A stretch of DNA of 64,000 nucleotides, from assembly GCF_016862515.1 (NCBI RefSeq), contig NZ_BONC01000016.1, positions 1 to 64,000 on the forward strand. The letters run 5' to 3'. Both the position numbers and the translations under genes were made by a program. The notes below the pieces were generated by a model, which did no database searches, was not told the DNA's origin, and worked only from the letters and a program-made list of their open reading frames with translations. The DNA is from Asanoa iriomotensis (GTDB taxonomy: Bacteria; Actinomycetota; Actinomycetes; Mycobacteriales; Micromonosporaceae). Shown in pieces: positions 17,204 through 27,031 of this stretch; position 1 is the stretch's first letter; each line of letters opens with the position of its first letter.

Positions 17204-18631
17204 CTACGGCCACGCCGCCGGGTCTCCGCCGTAGGGCACCAGGCGGTCCGTGGTCGGCAGGGTCAGGTTGCTGAACGTGACCGGTGGCGCCAGGAAGGTC
17301 ACGGCGCCGTAGGTCGTGTCGATCTCGACCGTGTCCGCCGGGTAGGTGTCGGTCTCGGGCACGTCGCCCTGCGCCGCGACGTCGAGCAGGCCGAGCGCCT
17401 GCACCCACATGACGCTGCGGGTCAGGGACAGCTTCACCTGGTACGAGCCGCCTTCCGTGGCCCGCCGCAGCAGGGCCGCCATCATCCCGGCGGCCGCGCA
17501 GTAGCCGGTGATCAGGTCGGCCACGTAGAAGACCGGGGAGAACTTCGGCGGGCCGCCCAGCCCTTCCTCGAGCGCGAACCCGGACGTCACCTGCCCGTTC
17601 TGGTCGAACCCGGGCCGGTGCCGCCAGGGGCCCTCGTGCCCGTAGGCGTTGGCGGACATGTAGACGATGCCGCGTTCGCTGTCGGCGGCCAGCGCTTCGG
17701 GCTGCAGGTTGAAACGCTCGATCACGGCCGGCCGGTACGTGCAGGCGAACACGTCGGCGGTGGCGGCCAGCCGCCGCATGGTCGCCATGTCGTCGTCGTA
17801 CCGGAGGTCGAGATACGCGTCGTACTTGCCGGCGTCGACACCGAGATGCTGGGCGAGCGTGTCGGCGTACCAAGGTGAACTGATGTGCAGCACGTCGGCG
17901 CCGTACTCGGCGAGCGTCCTTGCGCTGCGGGGGCCGGCGAGGACGTGCGTGAAGTCGAGCACGCGTACACCGTCGAGGGGTGAATCGGGGTCGTAGGTGA
18001 AGGGGACCGGATCGCCGTCGGCGATCTTCGTGATCTCGATCTGCGGCACCCCGGCGAGCGCCTGTCCTTGTGGGTGCGCCAGCCATTCTTCGCGCGTGCG
18101 TTCGCGGCAGGCGGGGAGACCGGCGTCGGAGAGGGCCCGCACCAGATCGTCGGAGTCCCATTTGGCGACCTCGCGGGCGAAGGACGCCTTCTTGTTGCCG
18201 CAGTCGAAGAAGTTCAGATAACCATTGAGCAATTTCTGGTACGGGGGCCCGGCTTCGAGCATGACGTAATGGCCGTCACGGGTTTCGAAGACGCCGTTGA
18301 CGTCGACGAACTCGGCGCCGACGTTGCTGGAGTAGCCGGCCTGCTCGACGAAATGCGTCGGATGCAGGTGATGCAGCCCATGGACGACGTCCATGGCGAT
18401 GTCGGTCGGTGCGCCGCCGCGTCGTTCCCAGATGGCGGCACCGGCGGCAGCGATCAGCAGATGCGCGGTGCAGGACGCTTCCGCGAGCCGATGCGGCGAC
18501 CGGATGACGGGATCCGACCCGAGGATGGTCGCGTCACCGGAGAAATGCGCTTCGATCCCCACCTGCCGCATGAGGTCTGCCAGTGGCCGCAACTCACCGT
18601 TACGAAGACTGCGCGCGCCGGTTGTTTCCAT
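17204..18631 (-). CDS. CaiB/BaiF family CoA transferase
   Basis: 475 residues from ATG 18631 (METTGARS), with an alternative upstream ATG at 18652. The C-terminal half has the family III CoA-transferase signature [20 protein letters not shown] followed by GADVLHI, and later YGHEGPW. The N-terminal half is a second, divergent copy of the fold. Such enzymes move CoA between carboxylic acids using an active-site Asp. The Asp region is less clear here and the substrate is unknown. Confidence 0.85.
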   Translation of the reverse strand: METTGARSLRNGELRPLADLMRQVGIEAHFSGDATILGSDPVIRSPHRLAEASCTAHLLIAAAGAAIWERRGGAPTDIAMDVVHGLHHLHPTHFVEQAGYSSNVGAEFVDVNGVFETRDGHYVMLEAGPPYQKLLNGYLNFFDCGNKKASFAREVAKWDSDDLVRALSDAGLPACRERTREEWLAHPQGQALAGVPQIEITKIADGDPVPFTYDPDSPLDGVRVLDFTHVLAGPRSARTLAEYGADVLHISSPWYADTLAQHLGVDAGKYDAYLDLRYDDDMATMRRLAATADVFACTYRPAVIERFNLQPEALAADSERGIVYMSANAYGHEGPWRHRPGFDQNGQVTSGFALEEGLGGPPKFSPVFYVADLITGYCAAAGMMAALLRRATEGGSYQVKLSLTRSVMWVQALGLLDVAAQGDVPETDTYPADTVEIDTTYGAVTFLAPPVTFSNLTLPTTDRLVPYGGDPAAWP

Positions 18632-18693
18632 GCTCTCGCCCCCCGTGGCCATCATCCCTCTGTCGGTGGCGGGCCGCCCCGTACGGTGGCGGT

Positions 18694-19230
18694 GTGGCAA
18701 TTGAGGTGATCGTGCTCAATGGTGGGTCCAGCTCGGGCAAGTCGGGGATCGTCCGTTGCCTGCAGGCGGTGCTGCCTGAGCCGTGGTTGGCGGTGGGCAC
18801 GGACACCTTCGTCGACGCCCTGCCGGCGTCGGGGTCGGGCATCGATTTCGGCGCCGACGGCTCGGTGACTGTCAGTCCGAAGTTCCGTTCGCTGGAGGCG
18901 GCGTGGATCGAGGGCGTCGCGGCGATGGCGCGCGCGGGCGCCCGGGTCATCGTGGACGAGGTCTTTCTGGGTGGGGCTTATTCACAGCAGCGGTGGCAGA
19001 AGGCCCTGGGGGATCTGTCGGTGCTCTGGGTCGGCGTGCGCTGCGACGGTGAGGTGGCCGCGGGCCGCGAACTGGCCCGAGGCGACCGAACACCAGGAAT
19101 GGCCGCGTCCCAAGCGGAGGTGGTCCACCAGGGCGTGGCCTATGACCTGGAGGTGGACACGACACATTTGGAGTCGCTGACCTGCGCCCACACGATCGCG
19201 GCCCACCTCACGCAGGGATACGTGCGGTGA
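18694..19230 (+). CDS. Chloramphenicol phosphotransferase-like P-loop kinase
   Basis: 178 residues from GTG 18694. The Walker A motif GGSSSGKS lies at residues 10-17 and the [11 protein letters not shown] segment follows at the expected distance, both as in the CPT family. [10 protein letters not shown] provides the Walker B-like strand, and [13 protein letters not shown] resembles the lid. CPT enzymes phosphorylate chloramphenicol, but most chromosomal members act on unknown small molecules. Confidence 0.8.
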   Translation: MAIEVIVLNGGSSSGKSGIVRCLQAVLPEPWLAVGTDTFVDALPASGSGIDFGADGSVTVSPKFRSLEAAWIEGVAAMARAGARVIVDEVFLGGAYSQQRWQKALGDLSVLWVGVRCDGEVAAGRELARGDRTPGMAASQAEVVHQGVAYDLEVDTTHLESLTCAHTIAAHLTQGYVR

Positions 19231-19259
19231 CTCCGACGTCAGCCACTCTCTCGGTGCAC

Positions 19260-19859
19260 CTACTGGCCGTGGTCGACGGTGTCGCGGCGGTTGCGGAGGC
19301 CGACCAGCGCGACGCCCGCCGCGATCAGCCCGACGCCGACGAGCAGGACGGTGCCGACGGCCATGCCGGTCGCCCGAGCGTCATTCCCGCTGCCGTCGCC
19401 GCCGCCGGTGCCAGGCGCGGACGGCCCACCACTGGGCACGACCGCGGCGCCGCTCTTTTCTGCGGGCGGCGCCACCCGATTGGCAACGGACCGACCGTCG
19501 CCGACGGCTTGAATGACCGCCCGCATGGACCCACGCGGACCACTCGTCGCGGTCGGCGCCAGCCGCGGCCCTGCGGGCGGCTGCGACCGGGCGCCCGGCG
19601 GCGCCGGCTGCGGCCGAGCGAGCGGCGGCGAAGCCGCAACGCTCCGTCGGGATGACGCGTCGCCCAACGTGCCGGGCGGCTTCCGCGCGGCGGGGTGGAC
19701 CCGCTTGGGTTCATGCGGCACGGGCCGCACGACCTCGACCCGTCGAGCACCGGCCCCGGACGCAGCGGGTGGTTGATCAGCCCAGGCCGGCCCGGCCCCA
19801 AAGAACAGCACAGCACCCACCGCCGACGCGGCAAGTGCAAGCGCGGGCCGCCAACGCAT
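19260..19859 (-). CDS. Secreted or surface protein with signal peptide and C-terminal membrane helix
   Basis: 199 residues. ATG 19859 is preceded by GGAGG at good spacing. The signal peptide (LALAASAVGAVLFFGAGPAWA) is followed by a long Pro/Ala/Arg-rich low-complexity stretch, then a C-terminal helix (VGTVLLVGVGLIAAGVALVG) with Arg residues and a short tail, resembling a cell-wall sorting end without an obvious LPXTG. The integrase reading frame from the neighbouring element runs into this gene in the same frame. Function unknown. Confidence 0.75.
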   Translation of the reverse strand: MRWRPALALAASAVGAVLFFGAGPAWADQPPAASGAGARRVEVVRPVPHEPKRVHPAARKPPGTLGDASSRRSVAASPPLARPQPAPPGARSQPPAGPRLAPTATSGPRGSMRAVIQAVGDGRSVANRVAPPAEKSGAAVVPSGGPSAPGTGGGDGSGNDARATGMAVGTVLLVGVGLIAAGVALVGLRNRRDTVDHGQ

Positions 19860-21998
19860 GATCCTCCAGCCGCCATGAATGCCCGGACGACACATGCTTC
19901 TCGGCGGCTGACACCCGGCGCATCCGCTGAAGGGACAGCTTCGCCTGCAGGTCGGACCCCCACCGCGGCACCTCCCGGGTGCCCAAACACCCACCCGGTG
20001 GGAACCCTGGTACTCTTTCCCGGTCGCTGAGCCCCCGTAGCTCAGGGGATAGAGCACCGCCCTCCGGAGGCGGGAGCGCAGGTTCGAATCCTGCCGGGGG
20101 CACATCCTTAAACTGCGCACTGCGGTGTCGCCAGCGTTTGCGCTCTCCTTATTTCCACGTTCCGATCGTGGCTGTCCCCAGTTCGCCACCCGGGCCAGTT
20201 CCTCGATCAGTTGTCCGCTGATCTCCGCCTTGAGAGTCGCCCGCCGACTGCGGTGGTCGTAGTGGATCTCGACCCGGAAGGCGTCGAGGAACCTGTGGAG
20301 GCGGTCCGCCGCCAGCTCATTGAGATCGACCTCGACCAGCGGCAGCAGGTCGAGCAGGGAGACATCGTTGGTCGGCGGTTCAGGCGCGGCCGCACGGTGT
20401 GCGGCGAGGGCGCTCGCCGCCTCTGCCATGTCTCGATCAAGCTCCTTGACCCGGCGGTTCATACGCCCGAAGAAATGGCCATCCGCGTCAGCATTTGTCT
20501 CCAGGGCACGAAGCAGATTGTCGGCTGCGGTTTCGAGCTCGGCGACACGCCGTTCCAAGACGATCTCCGCCTGGCGGTGAGCTGAGGCGGCGTGCGTTGC
20601 GGCCGCAGGCAGGCTTGCGGCGACGAGTTTGATCCGGTCGGGCCCAAGCACGTGGGTGTTGAAAAAGTGGGACACGACATCGGTGAGCTTGCGCTCGTTG
20701 ACCCATACCGCGGTCGGGTGGCCGTCCGGACGGACTCGTCCCCGAGGCTGGCAGTAGCTGTAGGCGGTGCCGGCGTGGTTGCGTTTGCCGTGCATGCGCG
20801 TTCCGCAGGGTGAGCAGTACACGTAGGACCGGAGGCGGTAGACGCTTTTCGTCTGGCGATGTGGGTTCCGGGCCATCGGGCCGAGGTCGGCGCGGGCCTT
20901 GTCGCGTCGCCGTGGCGTGGGCTGTGCCGCGAGGAAGAGTTCGACGGGTACGAGGGCCTCGTGTACGGGGCGGCTGGAGATGATCCACTCGTCGCGGGGG
21001 TTCACCTTGCCAGGACTTTGCTTGTCCTTGGTGGCGCGGCGGTTCCAGACCATGTGACCGGTGTACTTCGGGTTGATCAGGATCTCGCGAACCGATGAAG
21101 GGCTCCAGCGGCCAAGGGCCCGCATGGGGTCTACCGGCTCCGGTGGTGGGTTCTCAGTGAGGTCCTCGTTTAACGTCCCGGCGATCATGCGGTAGGAGAG
21201 GCCGTCGTTGGCGCGCATCTCGAAGATTCGCGTGACGACCGGCCCGCGGGCGGCGTCGGGCGCGAGCTTGGTCTTGTGCTTGCCCTCGGCCCGTTTGGCC
21301 GGAACCGGGTGCCGGATTCGCTCCGCGCGGTAGCCGTAGGGCGGCTTGCCGACGTTGAAGCCTTGGTCGGTGTGGATCTCGATGCCGTTGCGGGACTTCT
21401 CCAGCATTTCGAGCACATACCACTCGGCGACACCCTGCTTGGCGCGGCGCAGCAGCACCATGCCGGCCTTTTTCTCGATCCGGCCGGTCCGCGCGGATCG
21501 CATGACCGGCTCGTCCGCCGCGATCAGCGGGATGCCAAGCTGTTCGAGGTCATGTTCGATCTTCGTGCTCTGGTAGGTCAGCCGGGCGATGCGGTCAATG
21601 GATTCACAGATGACCCCGTCGAACCTACGGTCAGGCCGCTGCGCCTCAGCAAGTAGGTCGGCGATCCCGCCGTCGCGTGGGATGTCGATGTCGAAGTTGC
21701 GCCAGGCAGAACTGGTGCCCCGAGCGCCGAGCGCCTTGCGTGAAGTCTCAACGTCCCAGAAGTGCAGGCTTATCTCCATGTCGTCGCTGAGCGCGACCTG
21801 GCAGGAGCGCAGCTGCCTGGGGAGGGAGATCGTGGGGTCTTGGACCTCGTCGTCCGATGTTCTTCCCATCCAGGCCAGCCGCAGCCGCCGCGGTTCGGGA
21901 GTGTCGACGACACGGGCCTGGAGCCAAGTCGCAAGTTTGGCGGAATCCGCCTCGCTGTTCTCGGTCACGTCGACCGAGGTGGCCTTCGAGTGAACCAT
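19260..21998 (-). CDS. Large serine integrase (element part 20103-21998; frame continues into host DNA)
   Basis: ATG 21998 has GGAGG about 8 bases upstream. The catalytic domain has the nucleophile Ser48 in GRTSDDEVQDPT and IDRIARL further on. The recombinase domain (NVGKPPYGYR and YRMIAGTLNE) follows, then a zinc ribbon (YCSPCGTRMHG ... YSYCQ) and a coiled coil near residues 450-520. The element-coded part is about 632 residues. No stop occurs before the tRNA. The frame then reads the tRNA backwards (CPRQDSNLR ... YPLSYGG) and joins in frame with the surface protein gene, so the formal open frame is 912 residues. The integrase should catalyse site-specific integration, while excision would need a directionality factor. 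Confidence 0.85.
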   Translation of the reverse strand: MVHSKATSVDVTENSEADSAKLATWLQARVVDTPEPRRLRLAWMGRTSDDEVQDPTISLPRQLRSCQVALSDDMEISLHFWDVETSRKALGARGTSSAWRNFDIDIPRDGGIADLLAEAQRPDRRFDGVICESIDRIARLTYQSTKIEHDLEQLGIPLIAADEPVMRSARTGRIEKKAGMVLLRRAKQGVAEWYVLEMLEKSRNGIEIHTDQGFNVGKPPYGYRAERIRHPVPAKRAEGKHKTKLAPDAARGPVVTRIFEMRANDGLSYRMIAGTLNEDLTENPPPEPVDPMRALGRWSPSSVREILINPKYTGHMVWNRRATKDKQSPGKVNPRDEWIISSRPVHEALVPVELFLAAQPTPRRRDKARADLGPMARNPHRQTKSVYRLRSYVYCSPCGTRMHGKRNHAGTAYSYCQPRGRVRPDGHPTAVWVNERKLTDVVSHFFNTHVLGPDRIKLVAASLPAAATHAASAHRQAEIVLERRVAELETAADNLLRALETNADADGHFFGRMNRRVKELDRDMAEAASALAAHRAAAPEPPTNDVSLLDLLPLVEVDLNELAADRLHRFLDAFRVEIHYDHRSRRATLKAEISGQLIEELARVANWGQPRSERGNKESANAGDTAVRSLRMCPRQDSNLRSRLRRAVLYPLSYGGSATGKEYQGSHRVGVWAPGRCRGGGPTCRRSCPFSGCAGCQPPRSMCRPGIHGGWRIMRWRPALALAASAVGAVLFFGAGPAWADQPPAASGAGARRVEVVRPVPHEPKRVHPAARKPPGTLGDASSRRSVAASPPLARPQPAPPGARSQPPAGPRLAPTATSGPRGSMRAVIQAVGDGRSVANRVAPPAEKSGAAVVPSGGPSAPGTGGGDGSGNDARATGMAVGTVLLVGVGLIAAGVALVGLRNRRDTVDHGQ
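20031..20102 (+). tRNA. tRNA-Arg (anticodon CCG)
   Basis: A complete cloverleaf: acceptor arms 20031-20037 and 20095-20101, D arm, anticodon stem 20057-20061 with 20069-20073, and the T-loop core GTTCGAATC. The anticodon at 20064-20066 is CCG, reading the CGG codon. CCA is not fully encoded. The 3' half is the likely attachment site of the element, since the integrase gene runs directly up to it. Confidence 0.95.
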
Positions 21999-22312
21999 TC
22001 GAATACCTCCAGAATGGCGTCGACCTGTTCGGTTGCTAACCGCCTGCCAGCTGCGCCGCCAACAATAGTGATATCAAAATCCAATTCTAATGGCGATTGG
22101 TCGATATTCGGCGGACCCGCTGTGACACGTTTTGTCGACAATTCGGATTTGACATTGTCCACAACGCGATTTGTTGGGGCGGGCGGCGCCGTCCCATTGT
22201 GTTGCTGATTGCTGGCGTCAACCACGGATTTCCCTTGGCGATGGGAACGCGCGTTACCGCGTCCACAGACGTTTCGGCCACGGGGTTCTCCTTTCGGATC
22301 AAGGATGGACAT
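21965..22312 (-). CDS. Small protein upstream of the integrase
   Basis: Up to 115 residues, with a GTG at 22225 (AAGGGAA upstream) giving a more likely 86. The C-terminal half (LELDFDITIVGG, then RRLATEQVDAILEVFEWF) looks like a real folded domain. It overlaps the integrase start by 34 bases, so the two are co-translated. A 71-residue frame on the same strand (22087-22302) competes for the N-terminal region and starts after AAAGGAG. Candidate partner or directionality factor of the integrase by position only. The DNA here is less GC-rich than its surroundings. Confidence 0.55.
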   Translation of the reverse strand: MSILDPKGEPRGRNVCGRGNARSHRQGKSVVDASNQQHNGTAPPAPTNRVVDNVKSELSTKRVTAGPPNIDQSPLELDFDITIVGGAAGRRLATEQVDAILEVFEWFTRRPPRST

Positions 22313-22362
22313 TTCCTGAGCGGCGGGCTCGATGCCGCAACCGCAGTCGGTAAGGAGATTGC

Positions 22363-24972
22363 TCAGCGGGCCTGAAGCCGGCGCGCGAGTTCAGTGGTCT
22401 CCTGGTCGGGCTTCGCGTCGATCTCGGCGAGCGCCCGCGTTAAGGCACGCAGGAGCGTGTCGACCGACTCGGTGTCGTTCAAGGCGTGGCGGGCGCGCAT
22501 CGCTAGCCGGTACAGCGCCTCGTTCAACCGGTCGAGGGTGATCGCCTTGTCCAGAAGATGCGAGGCTGCAGTCGGGTCCTCGGCGAGCAGGAGTTCCCCT
22601 AGCTGGAGGTGCGCTTCGGTTCCCCACCGGCGGACAGCTTCACGGTGAGGTTGGATCCAGTCGTAGGTGGTCGATGCCGCCAAGGGTGCGGTGTACAGCG
22701 CGCAGGCGGCCTCGAGGTGGCGTCGCCGGGTGCCGTGGTTGGCGATCGCGGCGTTGCGGAGCAGGTCCCGCAGTTCCCAGAGGTCGACGTCCACGGCGTC
22801 GCGGTCCAGTTGGTACCTGCCGTTGGCCCTGATGACATAGGCGTTGGTGCGCCTGCCCGCCGATCGTCCGAAGACGTGCTTGAGGTTGGAGATGTTGGTG
22901 TGGACACGTTCGTCGGCTTGCTTGAGTTTCGCGTCGGGTTCGACATGTTCGCCGATGTCTCGGGTGGTGAGGCCGTCGGGATGGCAGGCGAGTAGGACCG
23001 CGACTTCGAGTGCTTTCGCGCGTAGCGGTCGGCCCGGTCCGGTGATGCCGTCGATTCCGGGTGGGCCCAGGACGCGTAGTCGTCCTTTCGCTGCCGCTGG
23101 TTGGTCGGTTGCTACGGCCATGGCCGGCGGGGGTGCCAGTTCGGTGGTCTGAGTACGGCTTGCCGCGATCGGGACGAGGTCGGGGCTCGCCGGAGTGCTC
23201 GCCGTTTCGCCTGTCTGAGCTTCGTGCAGGGCGTTGATCGCCTCGTTGGCGGTGCGTGCTGTGAGGATTGCGACCCGGGCCGCGGGCAGGCTGCCGGTAC
23301 GTCGAACGGTGCCATCGCTAGTGACGTTCAAGGTCTCGGCGGCGGGCCAATCGCCCAGGAGGAGCGCGCTCGCGCCAGAGGGAAGTCCTTGCCCAAGGAT
23401 CGCATTAAGGCGAGGCGGGGCGGACTGATATGGCGCTGTGCAGATGAACAACAGCGGTGGTGGCTCCTCTGTCGCCTGGGTATCGAGGATTCGGGCGCGG
23501 TGTAGGAGCCTCGCTTCGAGGATGCCGACAGCCTCGTCGATGTCCGCCGCGACGTGCAGCCGCGTCCAACTCTCGACTGTGCTGCCGAAGGGTCCGAGCA
23601 TTGCCGCAACCGACGCTTGATCGGTGACGACTTCGCCACGCAGTTCGGTGTTTTCGGAAGCGGGAGTGGTCAGGGTCTGCGCCATCGCCGAGCGCGCCAC
23701 TCCCAACCTTCCATCGCCGACGAGAGCAGTTACTTGCGGCATACGCATCCGCTGAGCCGCGGTCTCTTCGACAGGGATTCGGCTGCCGGAGGCTCCGTCG
23801 GTCGGCCTGCGGGTCTTGGCCTTGGTCGCTGCGCGGTCGATTGCTGCGAGAGCCGGCGGCGGCATCGTCGGAAGGTCTTCCACGTCGTGGCCGGTGTAGC
23901 GGCGCCTGCGCTGCCTCCATACGGCGGCCGCGACGGTCGCGAGGGCGCCAGCGAGTGCCCAGGGGATCCAGCTTCCATCGGATAGTTCGATGCCCCGCTC
24001 GTCTGTGCTGGTGACGTGGACGTCTCGGCGCGCGTCTGCTGGCGCTGAAGGTGGCGTAGTTGCCGTGGCTGGCGTGGGCGTAGGCGACTCGGTTGGGACC
24101 GGTCGGGGATCGTCGGGCGTTCGGTTAGGGGGCGTGGGGGCGGCGCGAGCGGCTTGGGTCGGGATCGTGAGCCGCCATCCAGGCTGGATCAGATCTGGAT
24201 CCCGCAGAGCGCGTCCGTCGGGCTGGCGTCGTCCCTTGTTGATGTCATAGATGTCGTCCCACCGGTTCGGGTCGCCGAGGTGGTCGTCGGCGATGTCCCA
24301 GAGGGTGTCGCCCCGAACGACCCGGTGAACCGGGTCCGGCTTCGCCTGCGCCGCTGAATCGGTGGTCGGACTGGCTGAAGGCTGGGGTGTCTGCGCTGGC
24401 GCTTCGACGTCTTGAGCGGTAGCCGTGACCGCAGGCGGTGCAGCGGCGGCTGCGACCTGGCCCGTAGCCGTAACGGAGATCGAACCGACCAGGCCGGTGA
24501 CGATCCGACGTGCGAGCCTTGGGACAGGAAACCGCGGCATGCGCGACGGCGCGAGTGCAGCCAGCGCGTACGCGGTGTACGCGATGGACAGGCCCCACAT
24601 CAGCCAGATGAGCGCGGCGGCAACCTTGAGAAGGTTCTGCTCCGTCAACAAGTCCGGTTGCGACAAGGCGTCCAGGAAGTCTCGTCCTGAAGGGAGCGTC
24701 TCGGGCACCGGCCACCCCGCGACGATCACGAGGGTGACGGGAATGCCGACAAGCCACACGGCGAACGTCAGCACGGCACCGACCGCGCGCGCCCGCGCGA
24801 CAGCCCGCTTGGTCGCGCTCGGCCTTCTCGATGGAGGTGCCGCAACCCAGACGGTCTCCTGACGTAGAAGATCGTCTCGGTCGCGCGTCGGCCGATCCGG
24901 GGATCGGGTCAGGGCAGCCTCCGGGGGCAGCGGGCAGGCAGATACCTCGCGTTTACTCGCATCCTCGGTCAC
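22363..24972 (-). CDS. LysM and BTAD domain membrane regulator
   Basis: 869 residues from GTG 24972. Order: basic N-terminus; two membrane helices (about residues 55-130); an Ala/Pro linker; a LysM motif (about 214-272, RGDTLWDIADDHLGD); a further membrane helix (WALAGALATVAAAV); a cytoplasmic middle region; a winged helix (about 627-720, GRLRVLGPPG); and a BTAD helical-repeat domain to the end. The layout links a cell-wall-binding module outside to an OmpR/SARP-type DNA-binding module inside. Such proteins recur in actinomycete conjugative elements. It may sense wall state to control transfer (inference). It is divergent from the actin-like membrane ATPase. Confidence 0.85.
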   Translation of the reverse strand: MTEDASKREVSACPLPPEAALTRSPDRPTRDRDDLLRQETVWVAAPPSRRPSATKRAVARARAVGAVLTFAVWLVGIPVTLVIVAGWPVPETLPSGRDFLDALSQPDLLTEQNLLKVAAALIWLMWGLSIAYTAYALAALAPSRMPRFPVPRLARRIVTGLVGSISVTATGQVAAAAAPPAVTATAQDVEAPAQTPQPSASPTTDSAAQAKPDPVHRVVRGDTLWDIADDHLGDPNRWDDIYDINKGRRQPDGRALRDPDLIQPGWRLTIPTQAARAAPTPPNRTPDDPRPVPTESPTPTPATATTPPSAPADARRDVHVTSTDERGIELSDGSWIPWALAGALATVAAAVWRQRRRRYTGHDVEDLPTMPPPALAAIDRAATKAKTRRPTDGASGSRIPVEETAAQRMRMPQVTALVGDGRLGVARSAMAQTLTTPASENTELRGEVVTDQASVAAMLGPFGSTVESWTRLHVAADIDEAVGILEARLLHRARILDTQATEEPPPLLFICTAPYQSAPPRLNAILGQGLPSGASALLLGDWPAAETLNVTSDGTVRRTGSLPAARVAILTARTANEAINALHEAQTGETASTPASPDLVPIAASRTQTTELAPPPAMAVATDQPAAAKGRLRVLGPPGIDGITGPGRPLRAKALEVAVLLACHPDGLTTRDIGEHVEPDAKLKQADERVHTNISNLKHVFGRSAGRRTNAYVIRANGRYQLDRDAVDVDLWELRDLLRNAAIANHGTRRRHLEAACALYTAPLAASTTYDWIQPHREAVRRWGTEAHLQLGELLLAEDPTAASHLLDKAITLDRLNEALYRLAMRARHALNDTESVDTLLRALTRALAEIDAKPDQETTELARRLQAR

Positions 24973-25073
24973 ATCTCAACCTCTCGATCGAGAAATGTTC
25001 ACAATCCGCATATCTTTGATCACACACCGGCATCGGGTCGGCGCAGAAGGAGATGCGTGGGCAGACTGCTTGA

Positions 25074-26984
25074 GTGCCCGCGGCTGCCCGTCTCGGCGTT
25101 GACATCGGCTCGGCTAACACCAAGGCCGTCCTCGCGCTAGCCGACGGTGGGCGGATACCACTCATGCCGGACGGGTCCCCCCGAATGCGCAGTGGTGTGT
25201 TCGCACTGCACGGTGGAGGCTTCCTCGTCGGGTCGTCTGCCCGCGCCGCGGCTGTGGAGCAGCCCGATCGCTACCTCGAAGACCCGATATCGGCCCTCGG
25301 CGCCGGACCCGTCCAACTCGGCGACCGAGCGATTGAGGCCCACGACATCTTCGCCGCGATCCTGACGGCAGTGCATGCCGAGGCGAACCGAATCGTCGGC
25401 CACGCCTTGAGCGCGGTCGTGTTGACTGTCCCGCCGGCGTGGGGACGGATCCGTCGAGACAGTCTGCGCCAAGGCGCCACAGCAGCGGGATTCACTGACA
25501 TTGTCTTTGTCTCATCGCCGGCGGCGGTCACCACGTATCTGACCTCTACAACCGGACAGCAGGTGCCAAGCGGCGGATACGTGCTGGTGTGCGACTCGGG
25601 AGCCGCCGCGACGACGCTCACCGTCCTCGAACAGTCCGATGGCGGATTTCAGCAACTCGCAACCGTTGTCGCTACCGGTGCGGCGGGTCGTGATGTCGAC
25701 CGGCTCCTCGCGCTCCACCTCCTGGACGCGGTGACACCACCGGGTGCGCCCCAGCTCGAGGAGGATGCCAACGACCCACAGTGGCAGTCAGTCCTCGCCG
25801 CAGCTGAGGACGCGAAGGTGGATCTGGCGGAACACGACCGGACCGCCGTCGCTCTGCATGATCCTCACCCGCCTGTCGTCGTGGACAGGGTTGCTCTCGC
25901 CAAGATCGCAGGGCCTGCGCTCGCCGCGCTCGACGCCGCAACATCCGAGGTGCTTTCCGCAGCGGACATCGACCGCAGCCACCTGTTCCTCGTGGTGCTT
26001 ACAGGGGGTGGCGCCGCCCTTCCAGGAATGAAGCAGGCGGTGGCGGCAGCAACGGGTCACGAACCTCGACTTCCCGGTCGAACCGACATCGCCGCCGCCA
26101 ACGGAGCGCTCACCACGGCCACCGCTTCCACGCCGCTCACGACGCCTCTCCAGCTGCCGCGGGTCAAGCTCCGCCTGACCGACTTCATGAGACCAGCACT
26201 CTTTGCCGCCTCCTCTTTGGCGCTCCTCGCCTTCGTCCTGATGACCTTGTTCACGACAAACAACGCCAGCGGCCTGTTCGTCCACCTGGCGGAAGAGCTC
26301 ATCTCGGCTGCTGCCGTCGCTGCCGTTCTCACCACCTGGTCGGTCGCCCATCTGCTGCCGACCCTCTACCTGTCGACCTCCAACGCCAACCCGTCCGAAG
26401 GCGCAGCGCTGATCCGCGCCACGTTCTCCGGCGCGGGCGTACTTGGGATCGTCGTCTCGGCGTTGTTCGGGCTGGCGATCGGTGCTCTCGTTGGAGCGAC
26501 GACCACCGAGTACGCGTCGCACGCGATCGTGCCGGCTCTGCCCGTCGCGGCCGGAGCGCTTCTCATCGCGGCGCTGGCGCGATCGGTCCCGGCTCCCACG
26601 ATCCCGACCTGGCTTGCTCATCTGCGCCATCCGCTGGCCGCTGTACTGCTGGGCAGCCTCGGCATGATCGGGATGCGCTACGCCGTCCACGCCCAGATCA
26701 GCGCGGGCACCTCGTCGGTCATCATTCGCCTCAGTGCCGCGATCACAGGTATCGCGATCGCGATGACGGTGGTCCGAAGCCGGCGCCTCCAAGTCTTGAC
26801 GGCGGTGATCCTGGCGGTCGGGTGCTTCAGCGTCGCCAGTCTCGGCAACGTTCGCGCGATCACGCTCGCCTACGTCACCGGCTGCGTGTGGTGGACCGCC
26901 ACGAGGGTGGGGGTTAGCGCCCGCGTCGCGTATCCAGGACTACGGGAGCGTGTGCATCATCTGCTGGCGACCAGGTCGCCGTAG
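25074..26984 (+). CDS. Actin/Hsp70-like ATPase fused to a multi-pass membrane domain
   Basis: 636 residues from GTG 25074 (an ATG at 25053 hits a stop at once). Residues 1-360 have the ASKHA ATPase motifs: phosphate-1 GVDIGSANTKAV (8-19), phosphate-2 VCDSGAAATT, and adenosine VVLTGGGAALPG. Residues about 370-620 hold seven or so hydrophobic helices starting at FAASSLALLAFVLM. This is neither FtsA nor DnaK in layout, because no substrate-binding domain is present and the membrane part is large. It probably works in the element's own envelope or transfer functions, paired with the divergent LysM/BTAD gene. Confidence 0.8.
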   Translation: MPAAARLGVDIGSANTKAVLALADGGRIPLMPDGSPRMRSGVFALHGGGFLVGSSARAAAVEQPDRYLEDPISALGAGPVQLGDRAIEAHDIFAAILTAVHAEANRIVGHALSAVVLTVPPAWGRIRRDSLRQGATAAGFTDIVFVSSPAAVTTYLTSTTGQQVPSGGYVLVCDSGAAATTLTVLEQSDGGFQQLATVVATGAAGRDVDRLLALHLLDAVTPPGAPQLEEDANDPQWQSVLAAAEDAKVDLAEHDRTAVALHDPHPPVVVDRVALAKIAGPALAALDAATSEVLSAADIDRSHLFLVVLTGGGAALPGMKQAVAAATGHEPRLPGRTDIAAANGALTTATASTPLTTPLQLPRVKLRLTDFMRPALFAASSLALLAFVLMTLFTTNNASGLFVHLAEELISAAAVAAVLTTWSVAHLLPTLYLSTSNANPSEGAALIRATFSGAGVLGIVVSALFGLAIGALVGATTTEYASHAIVPALPVAAGALLIAALARSVPAPTIPTWLAHLRHPLAAVLLGSLGMIGMRYAVHAQISAGTSSVIIRLSAAITGIAIAMTVVRSRRLQVLTAVILAVGCFSVASLGNVRAITLAYVTGCVWWTATRVGVSARVAYPGLRERVHHLLATRSP

Positions 26985-27031
26985 ACAGTTCACCGGCACG
27001 CGGCACCGGGCGAGTGCCGCCCTGCGGCCCA

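Noticed and set aside
22087-22302. 71-residue frame after an AAAGGAG site upstream of the integrase
   Set aside because: Not fully excluded, but the overlapping 21965-22312 frame has the more protein-like C-terminus and is coupled to the integrase start.
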